Of a stretch of DNA of 64,000 nucleotides, positions 25,539-35,288 are shown one piece after another; the first letter of the stretch is position 1, and every line of letters starts with the position of its first letter. The position numbers were made by a program, and so were the translations under genes. The stretch comes from Marinobacterium_A aestuariivivens. Lineage in GTDB: Bacteria > Pseudomonadota > Gammaproteobacteria > Pseudomonadales > Balneatricaceae. The notes beneath the pieces were generated by a model that was not told the DNA's origin, searched no databases, and saw only the letters and a program-made list of their open reading frames with translations. Location of the stretch: contig NZ_JBHSWE010000001.1 in the NCBI RefSeq assembly GCF_042661465.1, forward strand, positions 4,402,001-4,466,000, written 5' to 3'.

Positions 25539-27061
25539 ATTTCCTGGATACGTTGATGGCAGCTTTTTCGCTTGTTGCTCAGTCGGGAAGTATCCTTGCA
25601 CTTGCGATCGGCGTCGCTATCGGTGTTATTTGCGGGGCTATTCCCGGTATGTCTGCAACCATGGCGGTGGCGCTGACATTACCTTTTACGTTCGCGCTGG
25701 AGCCCGTTGTGGGTATTCTGTTACTTCTGGGTGTCTACAAAGGCGGTGTATTTGGTGGTTCCATCCCTGCGATTCTGATCAAGACGCCCGGTACGCCGGC
25801 TTCCAGTGCGACGGTGCTGGATGGGTATCCCCTGGCGGAAAAGGGCCAGGCGGGTAAAGCACTGGGTATGGCGTTATACGCATCCTGTACGGCAGATATC
25901 GTATCGAACCTTGCGTTGATTATGTTTGCGGGCTGGCTGGCCTCCTTTGCAATGAGTTTCGGGCCGCCGGAGTTTTTCGCGCTGATGGTGTTCTCGTTGA
26001 TGATTATCGCCGGAATATCCGGTGACCAGTTGATGAAAGGCCTGGTCTCTGCTGCCTTGGGGTTGTTGCTTGCGACTATCGGCCTGGATCTAGTCTACGG
26101 CACGGATCGGTTTATCATGGGCAATGTAAACCTGATGGGCGGCCTGAACTTCATCGTTGTCCTGATCGGACTGTTCGCTCTGCCGGAAATTATTGCCTTT
26201 GCCATGAACCCATCCGACGCCCATGGAAAGGTACGAGCACTGGGTAGCAATAACGTTACCTTCTTAGAGTACAAACGCTGCTTCCGGTCGATCTGTCGGG
26301 GCGGCGTCATCGGCGCCATACTGGGAGCCATTCCGGGTATAGGTGCCGCACCTTCTGCATTTCTGTCTTACAGCGAGGCGAGACGAAAGTCTCCTAATAA
26401 GGACAATTTTGGCAAAGGCGAGCTTGAAGGTGTTGCCGCAGCGGAAGCAGGTAACAATGGTGTCTGCGGTTCGACACTGATTCCGTTGTTGGCATTGGGT
26501 ATTCCTGGAGATGTTATCACGGCGATCATTATCGGTGCTTTTATGATTCATGGAATTCAACCTGGCCCCATGCTGTTTGAGACTAATGGCAGTCTCGTTT
26601 ATGCGCTGTTTATGGGTTTGATTTTGAGTTCTGTTTTTTTGTTTTTTATTGGCGGGTTCTCCATACGTATCTTCAAGTTTGTTGCAGATATTCCGAAGTC
26701 GATACTCATGCCTGCGGTATTGGTACTCTGCGTTTTCGGGGCATATGCTGTAAATAACTCGATGTTTGATATTATGGTTATGTTTGCCTTGGGAGGCCTT
26801 GGCTATCTCATGATGCGGCTGGAAGTGCCCGCCGCGCCTTTCCTGATCGCTTTTATACTGGGCCCTTTACTTGAGGATAACTTCCGGCAGTCGATGTTGA
26901 TGTCTAATGGTGATTTTAACATACTGTTTCGCAGTGTGATTACCTGGGTGTTTTGGACGTTAACCACGTTTACGCTGTTCTTTCTGATCAAGAGTAATCT
27001 TGTTGCCAGGAAAGAATCCTCAGAAATGGTTGGCAGAAGTAAATCAGTCAAGCAAGGTTAG
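25535..27061 (+). CDS. tctA: Tripartite tricarboxylate transporter large permease (TctA)
   Basis: A 508-residue polytopic protein with about 12 membrane segments. The TctA signature GVICGAIPGMSATMAVALTLPFTF and GGSIPAILIKTPGTPASSATVLDGYPLAEKGQAGKALG is intact, with the mirrored second motif IGAILGAIPGIGAAPSAFLSYSEARR. It forms the ion-coupled channel for the solute bound by TctC. Full length, no disruption. Followed 90 bp later by a TauE-type exporter on the same strand. Confidence 0.94.
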   Translation: MNFLDTLMAAFSLVAQSGSILALAIGVAIGVICGAIPGMSATMAVALTLPFTFALEPVVGILLLLGVYKGGVFGGSIPAILIKTPGTPASSATVLDGYPLAEKGQAGKALGMALYASCTADIVSNLALIMFAGWLASFAMSFGPPEFFALMVFSLMIIAGISGDQLMKGLVSAALGLLLATIGLDLVYGTDRFIMGNVNLMGGLNFIVVLIGLFALPEIIAFAMNPSDAHGKVRALGSNNVTFLEYKRCFRSICRGGVIGAILGAIPGIGAAPSAFLSYSEARRKSPNKDNFGKGELEGVAAAEAGNNGVCGSTLIPLLALGIPGDVITAIIIGAFMIHGIQPGPMLFETNGSLVYALFMGLILSSVFLFFIGGFSIRIFKFVADIPKSILMPAVLVLCVFGAYAVNNSMFDIMVMFALGGLGYLMMRLEVPAAPFLIAFILGPLLEDNFRQSMLMSNGDFNILFRSVITWVFWTLTTFTLFFLIKSNLVARKESSEMVGRSKSVKQG

Positions 27062-27150
27062 GGGATATTCTGGAATGGGTCACTGATATTCCGGTGGCCT
27101 ATTTTCAGCTTTGTGGCTGAAGCTTCCGGTTGCTCTTAGAGAACAAATAA

Positions 27151-27918
27151 ATGGAATATATCGCGTCGTCAATTAGTCAGGCAATGGCACTGGGTAACCT
27201 CAGCTACATCGGATTGATACTTTTCTTCGCTCTATTGTTAAGAGCTTCAATTGGTTTTGGAGACGGTTTGCTGGCGGTTCCGCTGCTAGCGATGTTCATC
27301 GACATACGTGAAGCGGTACCTTTGATTCTTTGTCTTTCCACAACCATATCGGTTAATGCGCTTTGGAAGGATCGGCGCTCGCTGCAGTTGAGTTCGCTTA
27401 AGCGTACGTCCGTTGCTGCTTTGGCCGGAATTCCCTTTGGCGTCATGCTGTTGAATTTAGGCAACGAAGCAGTGATCAAGGGGCTGCTCGGTGTTTTGCT
27501 CGTTGCGATGGCTATATGGCGTTTAGGGCCTAAATCTAAGTTGCAGCTAAAATCCAATGGATGGAGTTATTTGTTCGGTGGCCTTGCTGGCATGCTCGGG
27601 TCAGCGTACGCCCTGCGCGGTGTCGTTTTTAGTATTTATGGTGGGCTGAGAGGATGGAGCCAGGAGCAGTTTAAAGGTACGATTAGCGGATTTTATATAT
27701 TAAGTGGTGTTCTGATTCCTATTAGTTATTTCTCGTCGGGTTTGATTACCCCTCGGTTGATTGGCCTCTATTTACTTTTCTTGCCATTGGCATTGTTTTC
27801 TACGGTGCTTGGTCATCTATTGACCCATCGTCTTGATGCCGATATGTTTCAAAAAGTTATTTGGATCTTCCTGTTTCTGTTTGGAACATTTTTGGCTGGC
27901 CGATCGCTGCTGCTTTAA
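27151..27918 (+). CDS. Sulfite exporter TauE/SafE (DUF81) family membrane protein
   Basis: A 255-residue membrane protein with about eight hydrophobic helices. FALLLRASIGFGDGLLAVPLLAMF is the family's first repeat motif, and YLFGGLAGMLGSAYALRGVVFSIYGGLRGWSQEQF the second. TauE-type proteins are proposed to export sulfite, sulfoacetate or other organosulfur products formed during sulfonate catabolism, but the family is broad. It ends the tct operon and is followed by a strong hairpin. Co-location with a tricarboxylate-type importer hints that the imported compound may release an anion that must be exported. Confidence 0.85.
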   Translation: MEYIASSISQAMALGNLSYIGLILFFALLLRASIGFGDGLLAVPLLAMFIDIREAVPLILCLSTTISVNALWKDRRSLQLSSLKRTSVAALAGIPFGVMLLNLGNEAVIKGLLGVLLVAMAIWRLGPKSKLQLKSNGWSYLFGGLAGMLGSAYALRGVVFSIYGGLRGWSQEQFKGTISGFYILSGVLIPISYFSSGLITPRLIGLYLLFLPLALFSTVLGHLLTHRLDADMFQKVIWIFLFLFGTFLAGRSLLL

Positions 27919-27966
27919 GAGGCCGCTTTGGATAGTCCCTTTCCGTAGGGTTCTCTGAGCGATGCC

Positions 27967-27995
27967 TGACGCCGGGAGATGTATTCCCGGCGTCA
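27967..27995 (+). terminator. Strong hairpin after the tct-tauE operon
   Basis: TGACGCCGGGA, a 7-nt loop and TCCCGGCGTCA give a perfect 11-bp stem about 50 bp after the tauE stop. No T tract follows, so it may act as a transcript-end or processing structure rather than a classical terminator. Confidence 0.55.
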
Positions 27996-28276
27996 GCAGG
28001 CGCTCTGTTCTACGTACTGATATTTTCTCCATGTCCTGTAACTACCGCATCCAGCCGTTGGGGAGGCTGCTGTGTGCCAGTAAACCATCAAGTACCGCTG
28101 CAGGCTCGTTTTTCCCCTGGGCGATCGGGCTGCCCATAATCCTCTTTATAAGATAATCTTAAGTTATTGTTAAATTTATATGGTTAGCATAAGTAAGTTT
28201 GTGATTATATGATCAATAGCATGAATCAGCAGCCAGTATTTCTGTAGTCATCTATTTCCGGTGAGGCGCAAAAAAT

Positions 28277-29000
28277 ATGGAAAATAATCAAAAAAATAAC
28301 CGTATCGGTCTGGCGAGGAAAAGAGGAGGGCGGTTATGAAGAGTTTCAGGTTCCTTTTGTTGAGGGGCAGACAATTCTTGATCTTCTGACCCATATTCAA
28401 CGATCCGTTGATAGTTCCCTGTCGTATCGCTTTGCCTGCAGGGTAGGCATGTGTGGTTCCTGTGCAATGCAGGTTAATGGTAAGCCCCGCTGGACCTGCC
28501 GCACCCTGGTTAGCAACGTGGTACAGAACGATAGGTTGACACTTGAGCCGCTGGCTAACTTGCCGGTAGTCAAAGATCTGGTGGTGGATATGGAGCCATT
28601 CTTTGACAAGTGGCAGGAAGCCAAAGGCCGATTTGAGCCAGCAGAGTCTGCGGTGCAGGAGTTTGCGCCAATCAAGCCGCAGGACAAGCAGCGCGCGAAA
28701 GTCGACGAAGCTATCGAATGCATCAATTGTGGTTGCTGCTACGCCGCCTGTGATGTGGTGGAGTCTAATCCCGCCTATCTGGGCCCCGCGGCACTCAATC
28801 GTGCCTGGTCGCTGATCAACGATGCCAAAGACTTCGCGAACCCCGAGCGCCTGAAGGCCGTGAGTGGTGATGGCGGCTGTCAGAACTGCCATACCAACTC
28901 CCAGTGCGTGGCCCGTTGTCCATTGCAACTGAACCCTACACGCTCCATTGCGGGCCTGAAAAAGACGGTAGCCCTTGCAACGCTGAAGGGGGAAATATGA
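28277..29000 (+). pseudogene. Succinate dehydrogenase/fumarate reductase-like iron-sulfur subunit, start region frameshifted
   Basis: From 28281 the frame stays open to 29000 but has no start codon. The ATG at 28277 joins it if one A is removed from the run 28281-28284, giving MEIIKKITVSVWRGKEEGGY. The [2Fe-2S] domain shows CRVGMCGSCAMQVNGKPRWTC. The C-terminal clusters show CINCGCCYAACDVV ([4Fe-4S]) and CQNCHTNSQCVARCP ([3Fe-4S]). Repaired length about 240 residues, as for SdhB/FrdB. In SdhB the last Cys of the [4Fe-4S] motif is usually followed by Pro; here it is Asp. First gene of an operon B-C-D-A. Confidence 0.85.
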
Positions 29001-29334
29001 GCAATCGAATTGAGTTCAAGTTGTGGTTCTTGCACCGTGTGAGCGCCATGTTGCTGGGATTGTTTGTGGTGGTGCATCTGGTAGGCATGATTATCGCGAT
29101 TCAGGGGGACTGTCTTCGACTGAAATCTTGCAACGCACCAGCGGCAACTATGCCATGGGAGTTTTCTACTCGGTATTTACGATTGCAGCCGCTGTTCATT
29201 CTTCCATTGGCCTGCGTACGGTCGCATTTGAGGTATTGGGGTGGAGAGGGGCGAGCGTAAACCTCATTCTGACAGTTTTTTTCCTGATGCTCTGCGTGAC
29301 AGGTATCTCTGCAGTAGGAGGGCTGGTGCTGTGA
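28997..29334 (+). pseudogene. Membrane anchor / cytochrome b subunit (SdhC-like), frameshifted
   Basis: Starts MSNRIEFKLWFLHRVSAMLLGL, overlapping the iron-sulfur gene by 4 bp. A shift in the G run at 29104-29108 breaks it; repaired, it reads IQGGLSSTEILQRTSGNYAM and continues through two more membrane helices to the stop at 29332-29334, about 112 residues. His residues in LHRVSAMLLGLFVVVHLVGM and AAAVHSSIGLR are candidate haem b ligands. Length and three-helix layout match SdhC/SdhD-type anchors. Confidence 0.72.
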
Positions 29335-29669
29335 AAACCAACCGCGATAAGAAGGAATACTGGGCCTCGTTTGTTCAGCGTTGGTCAGGCGTTGCCCTGG
29401 CGCTTTTCCTGCCGTTTCACTTTCTGGTATTAAGCCTGATCCTCCAGGGAGGCGAGGTGCTGGACGGTTTCCTTTATTGGGCTGATGCCCCTCTGGTCAA
29501 GTTTGCCGAAGCCGGGTTGGTGGGTTTGCTTTCGGTTCACCTTTTAGGCGGTGTGCGCCTGCTCGTCATCGAGTTTTTTGCCTGGAAAGAGTGGCAAGGA
29601 TATTTGATATCCGTTGCCGCGACCGGCGCTGCGGCGACGGGTTGCCTGTTTCTTCTCAGGGCATTTTAA
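29331..29669 (+). CDS. Second membrane anchor subunit (SdhD-like)
   Basis: A 112-residue protein from GTG 29331, whose first bases overlap the stop of the preceding subunit (GTGA). Three hydrophobic helices are visible: VALALFLPFHFLVLSLIL, FAEAGLVGLLSVHLLGGVRLLVIEFF and YLISVAATGAAATGCLFLL. QRWSGVALALFLPFHF and LSVHLLGGVR carry His residues placed like haem ligands of SdhD. It would anchor the catalytic subunits and pass electrons to quinone. Assignment rests on context more than on residue identity. Confidence 0.7.
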   Translation: MKTNRDKKEYWASFVQRWSGVALALFLPFHFLVLSLILQGGEVLDGFLYWADAPLVKFAEAGLVGLLSVHLLGGVRLLVIEFFAWKEWQGYLISVAATGAAATGCLFLLRAF

Positions 29670-29708
29670 ACAGCTTGTTGTGTCCTCTGAGGATGCAAGG
29701 GAGACGGT

Positions 29709-31455
29709 ATGACTATTGAAACAAAACAAACCGATATTCTGATTCTCGGGTCTGGCGGCGCTGGCTTGTTCGCCGCACTACATGCCTATAAAAGCAATCC
29801 TGAGCTCAAGATTACCGTGGCCGTTAAAGGGCTGCTGGGAAAATGCGGTTGTACCCGAATGGTGCAGGGGGTACAACGTTGCCTTGAATCATGGCGACTC
29901 TGTAGAACGCCATTTTATGGATACCATCCATGGCGGGTACTGGATCCCCAATCAGGAGCTGGCCTGGAAGCTCGTTGAAACCGCGCCCAAGCGAGTGCTT
30001 GAGCTTGAAAACGAGATTGGATGCTTCTTTGACCGTGTTGACGACGGCTCCCTGCATGGCAAGGCGTTTGCGGGCCAGACATTCGATCGCACCATTCACA
30101 AAGGCGACCTGACGGGCATCGAAATCATCAACCGTTTGGCCGAGCAGGTGTGGTCAAGGCCTATCGACAGGCTAGAGGATCACCGGGCCATCGAGATTAT
30201 CCAGTCAGAAGACGGCAGCCGGATTTCGGGCATTCTGATGCTCAATATCCGCACCGGCAAGCCTCTGCTTGTGCAAGCCAAGGCCGTGATGCTGGGTACC
30301 GGGGGCGGGCCCACCATGTACCGCTATCATACGCCGTCAGGCGAAAAGTCCTGCGATGGTCTGGCCATGGCGCTGCGGGCGGGTCTCAATCTGCGTGATA
30401 TGGAAATGGTGCAGTTCCACCCCACGGGCTTGCTGGCCGGTGAAGGTACGCGTCTAACCGGTACGGTACTGGAGGAAGGTCTGCGTGGCGCGGGCGGTCA
30501 CCTGCTCAACGGCAAGGGAGAGCGCTTCATGCATGCCTATGACGAGCGTGGTGAGCGCGCCACCCGTGATGTTGTCTCTCGCTCCATCTATCGCGAGATG
30601 CGCAAGGGCAATACGACCAAAAGCGGCGGCGTGCATATCAGCATGGCGCACCTGGGACCCGACAATGTGCGCAAGAAATTCAAGGGCATGGTCAGTCGTT
30701 GCAAGGATGTGGGGGCGGATCTTGCCGGTGGCCTGGTAGAAGTGGTGCCAACGGCACACTACATGATGGGCGGTGTTGAGGTGAACGTAAACTGCGAAAC
30801 CGCAATGCCCGGGCTCTACTGTGCAGGGGAAGATGCCGGTGGTGTACACGGCGGCAATCGCCTGGGTGGCAACGGTGTAGCCAACTCGACAGTCTATGGC
30901 GGCATCGCCGGTGATGTCATGGCCGACTGGGTGGCACGGGAAGGGCAGTTCGTTGAACCTGACCGGAATCGAATCGCGCAAACGCTGGCGTTCATCGACA
31001 CGCCGTTCCGCCAGAATCCGGGTGATCTGACCGAGCTGCGTTATCGCCTGCTCGACAAGATGTGGGACGACGCCGGCATTATCCGCAATGAGGAAGGGCT
31101 GATGCGGGCTTATGACGATGTGCTGGCCATCCGGGAAGAGCTCATGGGACTGGGTATTCCCGATCAGGGCAAGGCCTATAACCAGACTTGGCACGACTGG
31201 CTGAACCTGCATTCACAGATCAGCGTCAGCCTTTCGATTATCAAATCGGCCCAGTTACGCAAGAACTCAAGGGGCGCCCACTTTCGTGATGATTACCCCG
31301 AAAAGGGCGACCTGGATACCTCAACCTATGTTCGGGTTCGGCAGGACGGTGACGCTATTACCGTGACGGAAATACCGGTTGAATTTACCCGCGTTAGACC
31401 AGGCCAGACACTCATACCGGAAGAAAACGACAATAAAATTGGAGTCGCATCATGA
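29709..31455 (+). pseudogene. Succinate dehydrogenase/fumarate reductase-like flavoprotein subunit, frameshifted
   Basis: Begins MTIETKQTDILILGSGGAGL with the FAD-binding GSGGAGLFAA. The frame changes at the G run 29867-29871 within CTRMVQGGYNVALNHGDS and then stays open to 31455; repaired it is about 580 residues. Substrate-site motifs are present: FHPTGLLAGEGTRLTGTVLEEGLRGAGGHL, TAHYMMGGVEVN and HGGNRLGGNGVANS. The residue aligned with the covalent-FAD His of SdhA (SHT before AAQGG) appears to be Cys (GCTRMVQGG), so FAD would be bound non-covalently. Succinate, fumarate or a related dicarboxylate is the likely substrate. Confidence 0.85.
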
Positions 31456-32390
31456 GTATTAATCCCATACCGCAGCAGCTGGTGCTGGAAACGGCAACGG
31501 AGCTGATGTCCCGGGCTGCCATTGATATTCCGCCTGACTACAAGCGTGCCCTGCAGCAGGCCGCGAGCAAGGAAACTGAAAACCTCTCCTGCTTTGTCAT
31601 CAAGACCATGCTGGACAACTACGACGTTGCCGAAAAGGACCGGCGTCCGATGTGTGCCGATACCGGCCTGCCGCGGTTTTATGTCAAGGCGGGGAACGAG
31701 GCCGTGGTAGAGGGTGGCTTTGTAGCGCTGGAAAACGCCGTGCGCCAATCGGTGGCTATCGGTACTCAGGAAATACCACTGCGTCCGAACCGTGTGCACC
31801 CGCTAACGCGCCAGGACAACAACAACAACCTGGGTATTCACGCCCCGGAGATTGAGTACACGTTCGAGCCCGGTGGCGACTGGATCGATATCATCACCGT
31901 GCACAAGGGCGGCCTGTTCGGTACCGATTACCGCATGCTGTTCCCGGGTGATGGCATTGACGGAATCAAGCGCTTCTTCCTCGACACCATGGCCTCTTTT
32001 GGCCGTCGTGGACTGGCCTGCCAGCCGGCCATTATCGGCGTGGGCCTGGGTGGCAACAAAGATACCTGCATGCGTATCGGCAAAGAGGCGGCCTGTCTTC
32101 GCGTTGTCGGCGATGTTAACCCCGATCCGGACGTTGCCAAGCTGGAGCGGGAGCTCAAGGAACTCGGTAACGGCATCGGCATGGGCCCCATGGGGTTTGA
32201 AGGCCAGACGCTCGTCGTCGACTGTCATGTTGAGGTGGCATACACCCACACCGGCGGCATGCCCATGAGCATTCATTCGTTCTGTCATTCGTCCCGCCGT
32301 GCCGCTGCCCGTATTTATAGCGATGGCCGGGTTGAATTCAGGGATGACCCACAGTGGTTCACCGACTTCTACCGCCGGGAGGGTATCTGA
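31452..32390 (+). CDS. Class I fumarase / tartrate dehydratase alpha subunit
   Basis: A 312-residue protein overlapping the flavoprotein gene by 4 bp. Family motifs include RRPMCADTGLPRFYVKAGNEA, NNNNLGIHAPEIEY, GGLFGTDYRMLFPGDGIDG and GVGLGGNKDTCMRIGKEAACL. The Cys residues in MCADTG, KDTCMR and SFCHSS are positioned to bind the oxygen-sensitive [4Fe-4S] cluster used for hydration/dehydration. The two-subunit form acts on fumarate, tartrate or a substituted analogue. Coupling to a succinate dehydrogenase-like complex suggests it hydrates that complex's product. Confidence 0.88.
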   Translation: MSINPIPQQLVLETATELMSRAAIDIPPDYKRALQQAASKETENLSCFVIKTMLDNYDVAEKDRRPMCADTGLPRFYVKAGNEAVVEGGFVALENAVRQSVAIGTQEIPLRPNRVHPLTRQDNNNNLGIHAPEIEYTFEPGGDWIDIITVHKGGLFGTDYRMLFPGDGIDGIKRFFLDTMASFGRRGLACQPAIIGVGLGGNKDTCMRIGKEAACLRVVGDVNPDPDVAKLERELKELGNGIGMGPMGFEGQTLVVDCHVEVAYTHTGGMPMSIHSFCHSSRRAAARIYSDGRVEFRDDPQWFTDFYRREGI

Positions 32391-33124
32391 TGAGCAATAT
32401 GAGAGTCGTAAAACTGCAGGTGCCTGTATCCCAGGAAGATGTCGACAACCTGGAGCAGGGCGATATTGTCTATCTGACAGGTACAATCTATACCGCCCGG
32501 GAAGGGGTTTACAAAAAAGTCCTGGAAAGTGGCAAAGAGCTGCCCGTTGATATCCGCGCCATTTCCAATGTCAATTTCCATTGTTCTCCGGCGGCAAGCC
32601 CGAATAATGAAGGCGGCTACGATGTGGGGGCTGTCACGGCGACTGCCAGTTTTCGCTTCGGAAAGTGGATGAAAAACTGGTTCGAAACCTCGGGCGCAAA
32701 AATCATTATCGGCAAGGGCGGAATGCCGGAAGAGGCCTACCGCGATGTCTTTATGCCCAACGGCGCACGCTATCTCTCGACCGTGGGCTATGGTGCAGGC
32801 GCATTACTCGGTCGTGGTATTACCCGTGTTAAAGATGTGCACTGGCTGGAAGAAAATGGCATCGCCCAGGCGATGTGGATTTTTGAAGTTAACGAGATCG
32901 GCCCCTTTATCGTGGATAACGACCGTGAAGGCAACAGCCTTTTTGTTAAACACGAGCGCGCGATCAATGCCAAGCTCGAAAAGCTCTATGCCGGCCTTAA
33001 ACCACCGGCTTTGAAGCGTTACGGCGAAACAACCAACCGTGGCGATGAAGTTATCGGTGAGCCAGATACACAACCCATCAAATTCGTAAATGCGATGCCA
33101 ACTCAAAAGGATAATAACGAATGA
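32390..33124 (+). CDS. Class I fumarase / tartrate dehydratase beta subunit
   Basis: Start ATG 32390 overlaps the alpha stop (TGATG); 244 residues. The swivelling beta domain is recognised by NLEQGDIVYLTGTIYTAREGVYKKVLE, DVGAVTATASFRFGKWMKNW, the SGAKIIIGKGGMPEEAYRDV loop and GRGITRVKDVHWLEENGIAQAMWIFEVNEIGPFIV. It completes the active site with the alpha subunit. It overlaps the mmsA-like gene by 4 bp, so flavoprotein, both hydratase subunits and dehydrogenase form one translationally coupled chain. Confidence 0.88.
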   Translation: MSNMRVVKLQVPVSQEDVDNLEQGDIVYLTGTIYTAREGVYKKVLESGKELPVDIRAISNVNFHCSPAASPNNEGGYDVGAVTATASFRFGKWMKNWFETSGAKIIIGKGGMPEEAYRDVFMPNGARYLSTVGYGAGALLGRGITRVKDVHWLEENGIAQAMWIFEVNEIGPFIVDNDREGNSLFVKHERAINAKLEKLYAGLKPPALKRYGETTNRGDEVIGEPDTQPIKFVNAMPTQKDNNE

Positions 33125-34611
33125 ATCAGATAGGGCACTATATTAATGGCGAGGCCGTTACCGGTCGCGGCGAACGTAATCGTGCGGTATTTAATCCTGC
33201 GACGGGGTTCCAGAATGCGCAGTTGAACCTGGCGACCGTAAAAGAAGTAGAAGAGGCTGTTCAGGTCGCGACCGATGCACTGCCGGCCTGGGCTGCTACG
33301 CCGCCGGTACGCCGGGCCCGCATCATGATGAAGTTTCTGCAGCTGCTGAACGAGAACATCGACGAGCTGGCGCTGCTGATCTCACAGGAGCACGGCAAAG
33401 TTCTGGACGACGCCAAAGGTGAAGTCACCCGCGGTATCGAAGTGGTCGAGTTCGCCTGTGGTATTCCGCACCTGCTCAAGGGCGAGTATAACGAAAACGT
33501 AGGCACCCGGGTCGATAGCTGGTCTGTGCGCCAGCCCGTAGGTGTGTGTGCCGGTATTTCGCCATTCAATTTCCCGGTCATGGTACCGCTGTGGATGTTC
33601 CCGATTGCCATCGCCTGCGGTAACACCTTTATTATGAAGCCCTCCGAGAAAGATCCGAGCAGCACGCTGCGCCTGGCGGAACTGTTCTCTGAGGCGGGCC
33701 TGCCAGCGGGTGTGTTCAACGTGGTGAACGGTGACAAGGAAGCGGTGGATACCCTGCTGCAACATCCGGCGATCAGTGCCGTCAGCTTTGTCGGCTCCAC
33801 ACCGATTGCCCGCTATGTACAAAAGGTCGGTATCGAGCATGGCAAGCGGGTACAGGCGCTGGGCGGTGCCAAGAATCACGCCATTATCATGCCGGATGCC
33901 GATCTGGACAGCACGGTGAATGCGCTCATGGGGGCCGCCTATGGTTCTGCCGGTGAGCGCTGTATGGCCATCTCAGTCGCGGTTGCCGTAGGGAATATCG
34001 CTGATCCGCTGGTGGCTGCACTAAAAGACCGACTCAAAGACCTGAGGGTGCTTCCGGGTACCCACCCGGACGCCGAGATGGGCCCGCTGGTGACGCGGGA
34101 GCACCTGGACACCGTGCTGCGTTTTGTCGACAGCGGTATCAGGGAAGGCGCTGACCTGGTTGTCGACGGGCGTCATGTACAGAACCCAGAGCACGGTGAA
34201 GGCTACTTTATGGGCGGTTGCCTTTTCGACAAGGTGACGCCGGAGATGCGGATTTATCAGCAGGAAATCTTCGGTCCTGTACTGGCTGTTGTCCGAGTTG
34301 ATGACTATGAGCAGGCGCTGGAGCTCATCAATAGCCATGAGTACGGCAATGGCACCGCCATCTTTACCCAGGAGGGCCATGCAGCTCGCGAATTTGCCGC
34401 CCGGGTTCAGGCCGGCATGGTGGGTATCAATGTCCCGATTCCCGTACCGATGGCATTCCATAGCTTCGGTGGCTGGAAGGGCTCACTGTTCGGTGACCAT
34501 CATATGCACGGCATGGAAGGGGTGCGTTTCTTTACCAAGCTGAAGACGATTACCTCCCGCTGGCAGGCCGGTAGCAGTCAGTCGCAGTTTTCCATGCCGA
34601 CCATGAAGTAA
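33121..34611 (+). CDS. mmsA: CoA-acylating (methyl)malonate-semialdehyde dehydrogenase-like, copy 1
   Basis: A 496-residue ALDH of the MmsA class: MNQIGHYINGEAVTG, SPFNFPVMVPLWMFPIAIACGNTFIMKPSEKDPSSTL, QALGGAKNHAIIMPDADLD and the catalytic Cys in GSAGERCMAIS. The Glu general base of ordinary ALDHs is absent at the usual place (GGAKNH), as in MmsA. These enzymes convert (methyl)malonate semialdehyde to propionyl- or acetyl-CoA with loss of CO2. Last gene of the coupled operon. A close paralogue lies at 50225-51727 in the aromatic cluster, so both pathways may end in a malonate-type semialdehyde. Confidence 0.88.
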   Translation: MNQIGHYINGEAVTGRGERNRAVFNPATGFQNAQLNLATVKEVEEAVQVATDALPAWAATPPVRRARIMMKFLQLLNENIDELALLISQEHGKVLDDAKGEVTRGIEVVEFACGIPHLLKGEYNENVGTRVDSWSVRQPVGVCAGISPFNFPVMVPLWMFPIAIACGNTFIMKPSEKDPSSTLRLAELFSEAGLPAGVFNVVNGDKEAVDTLLQHPAISAVSFVGSTPIARYVQKVGIEHGKRVQALGGAKNHAIIMPDADLDSTVNALMGAAYGSAGERCMAISVAVAVGNIADPLVAALKDRLKDLRVLPGTHPDAEMGPLVTREHLDTVLRFVDSGIREGADLVVDGRHVQNPEHGEGYFMGGCLFDKVTPEMRIYQQEIFGPVLAVVRVDDYEQALELINSHEYGNGTAIFTQEGHAAREFAARVQAGMVGINVPIPVPMAFHSFGGWKGSLFGDHHMHGMEGVRFFTKLKTITSRWQAGSSQSQFSMPTMK

Positions 34612-34626
34612 TGATGTACTCATCGA

Positions 34627-34670
34627 TTAACCCGGAGGGTTAGTCGATGAAGCAGGGACGCTTCTGCATG
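34627..34670 (+). repeat. Partial, degenerate copy D of the hairpin-rich element
   Basis: TTAACCCGGAGGGTTAG followed by a GAAGCAGGGACGCTTC hairpin matches the first 40 bases of copy A. The rest is missing and the flanks are no longer TA. It lies 16 bp after the mmsA stop and could terminate the operon transcript. Confidence 0.6.
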
Positions 34671-34847
34671 ATGTATTTTCGGCCAGATACTCGTGATTGA
34701 TAGTTGGTTATAGGTCATTGGTTCCAGCTGTTGGTTTTCATCGCAGGAGCGTTCGCCCCCGTTTTCCTTTGGCGGGATCTTATTGCGTCTTTTGAAAGCG
34801 ATTTTATATGATAAATTGAAAGACCTTTTTCCTTTTGGAGATTAAGA

Positions 34848-35174
34848 ATGTTTATCGATGAACGAATTTATACCCTTAAGAATGGCAAGCTTGGCGAGTT
34901 TCTAAAGTTGTACGAGACTCTGGGTAAGGATGTGCAGGTGCGTATTCTGGGTAATATGATTGGGTATTTTCATACCGATATTGGCCCGCTGAATCAGGTG
35001 ATTCATATGTGGGGCTACGAGTCCATGGATGATCGATGGAAACGTCGCCAGGAACTGCAGGCCAGTGAGGAGTGGCTGGAATACGCCCTGAAAATGCGCC
35101 CGCTGGTGCAAAGTATTGAAAACAAAATCCTCATCCCAGAAGCCTGGAGCCCCATCGGTGGCACCGATCAATAA
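34848..35174 (+). CDS. NIPSNAP-family protein
   Basis: A 108-residue protein, MFIDERIYTLKNGKLGEFLKLYE, with the NIPSNAP ferredoxin-like fold pattern: IGYFHTDIGPLNQVIHMWGYESMDDR and RRQELQASEEWLEYALKMRPLV. RBS TTGGAG upstream. In bacteria these small dimeric alpha/beta-barrel proteins often accompany catabolic genes, but no specific reaction is established. It stands alone after the mmsA operon, about 240 bp downstream. Confidence 0.85.
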   Translation: MFIDERIYTLKNGKLGEFLKLYETLGKDVQVRILGNMIGYFHTDIGPLNQVIHMWGYESMDDRWKRRQELQASEEWLEYALKMRPLVQSIENKILIPEAWSPIGGTDQ

Positions 35175-35288
35175 ACAGTTCTATTCCTTTCTTGGGTAAG
35201 TTCGCTTATAGGCCTGTTATCTTTTTTATTCTAAAAATAATGCGTCTTTATCTTTGGCGTTCCTTTCTCGCATACACTGGGAAGCAGA

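Noticed and set aside
28997..31455. Programmed ribosomal frameshifting in the SDH-like genes
   Set aside because: The shifts lie in plain homopolymers without a slippery heptamer plus structure, and the same kind of break affects many unrelated genes in the window. Sequencing error is simpler.
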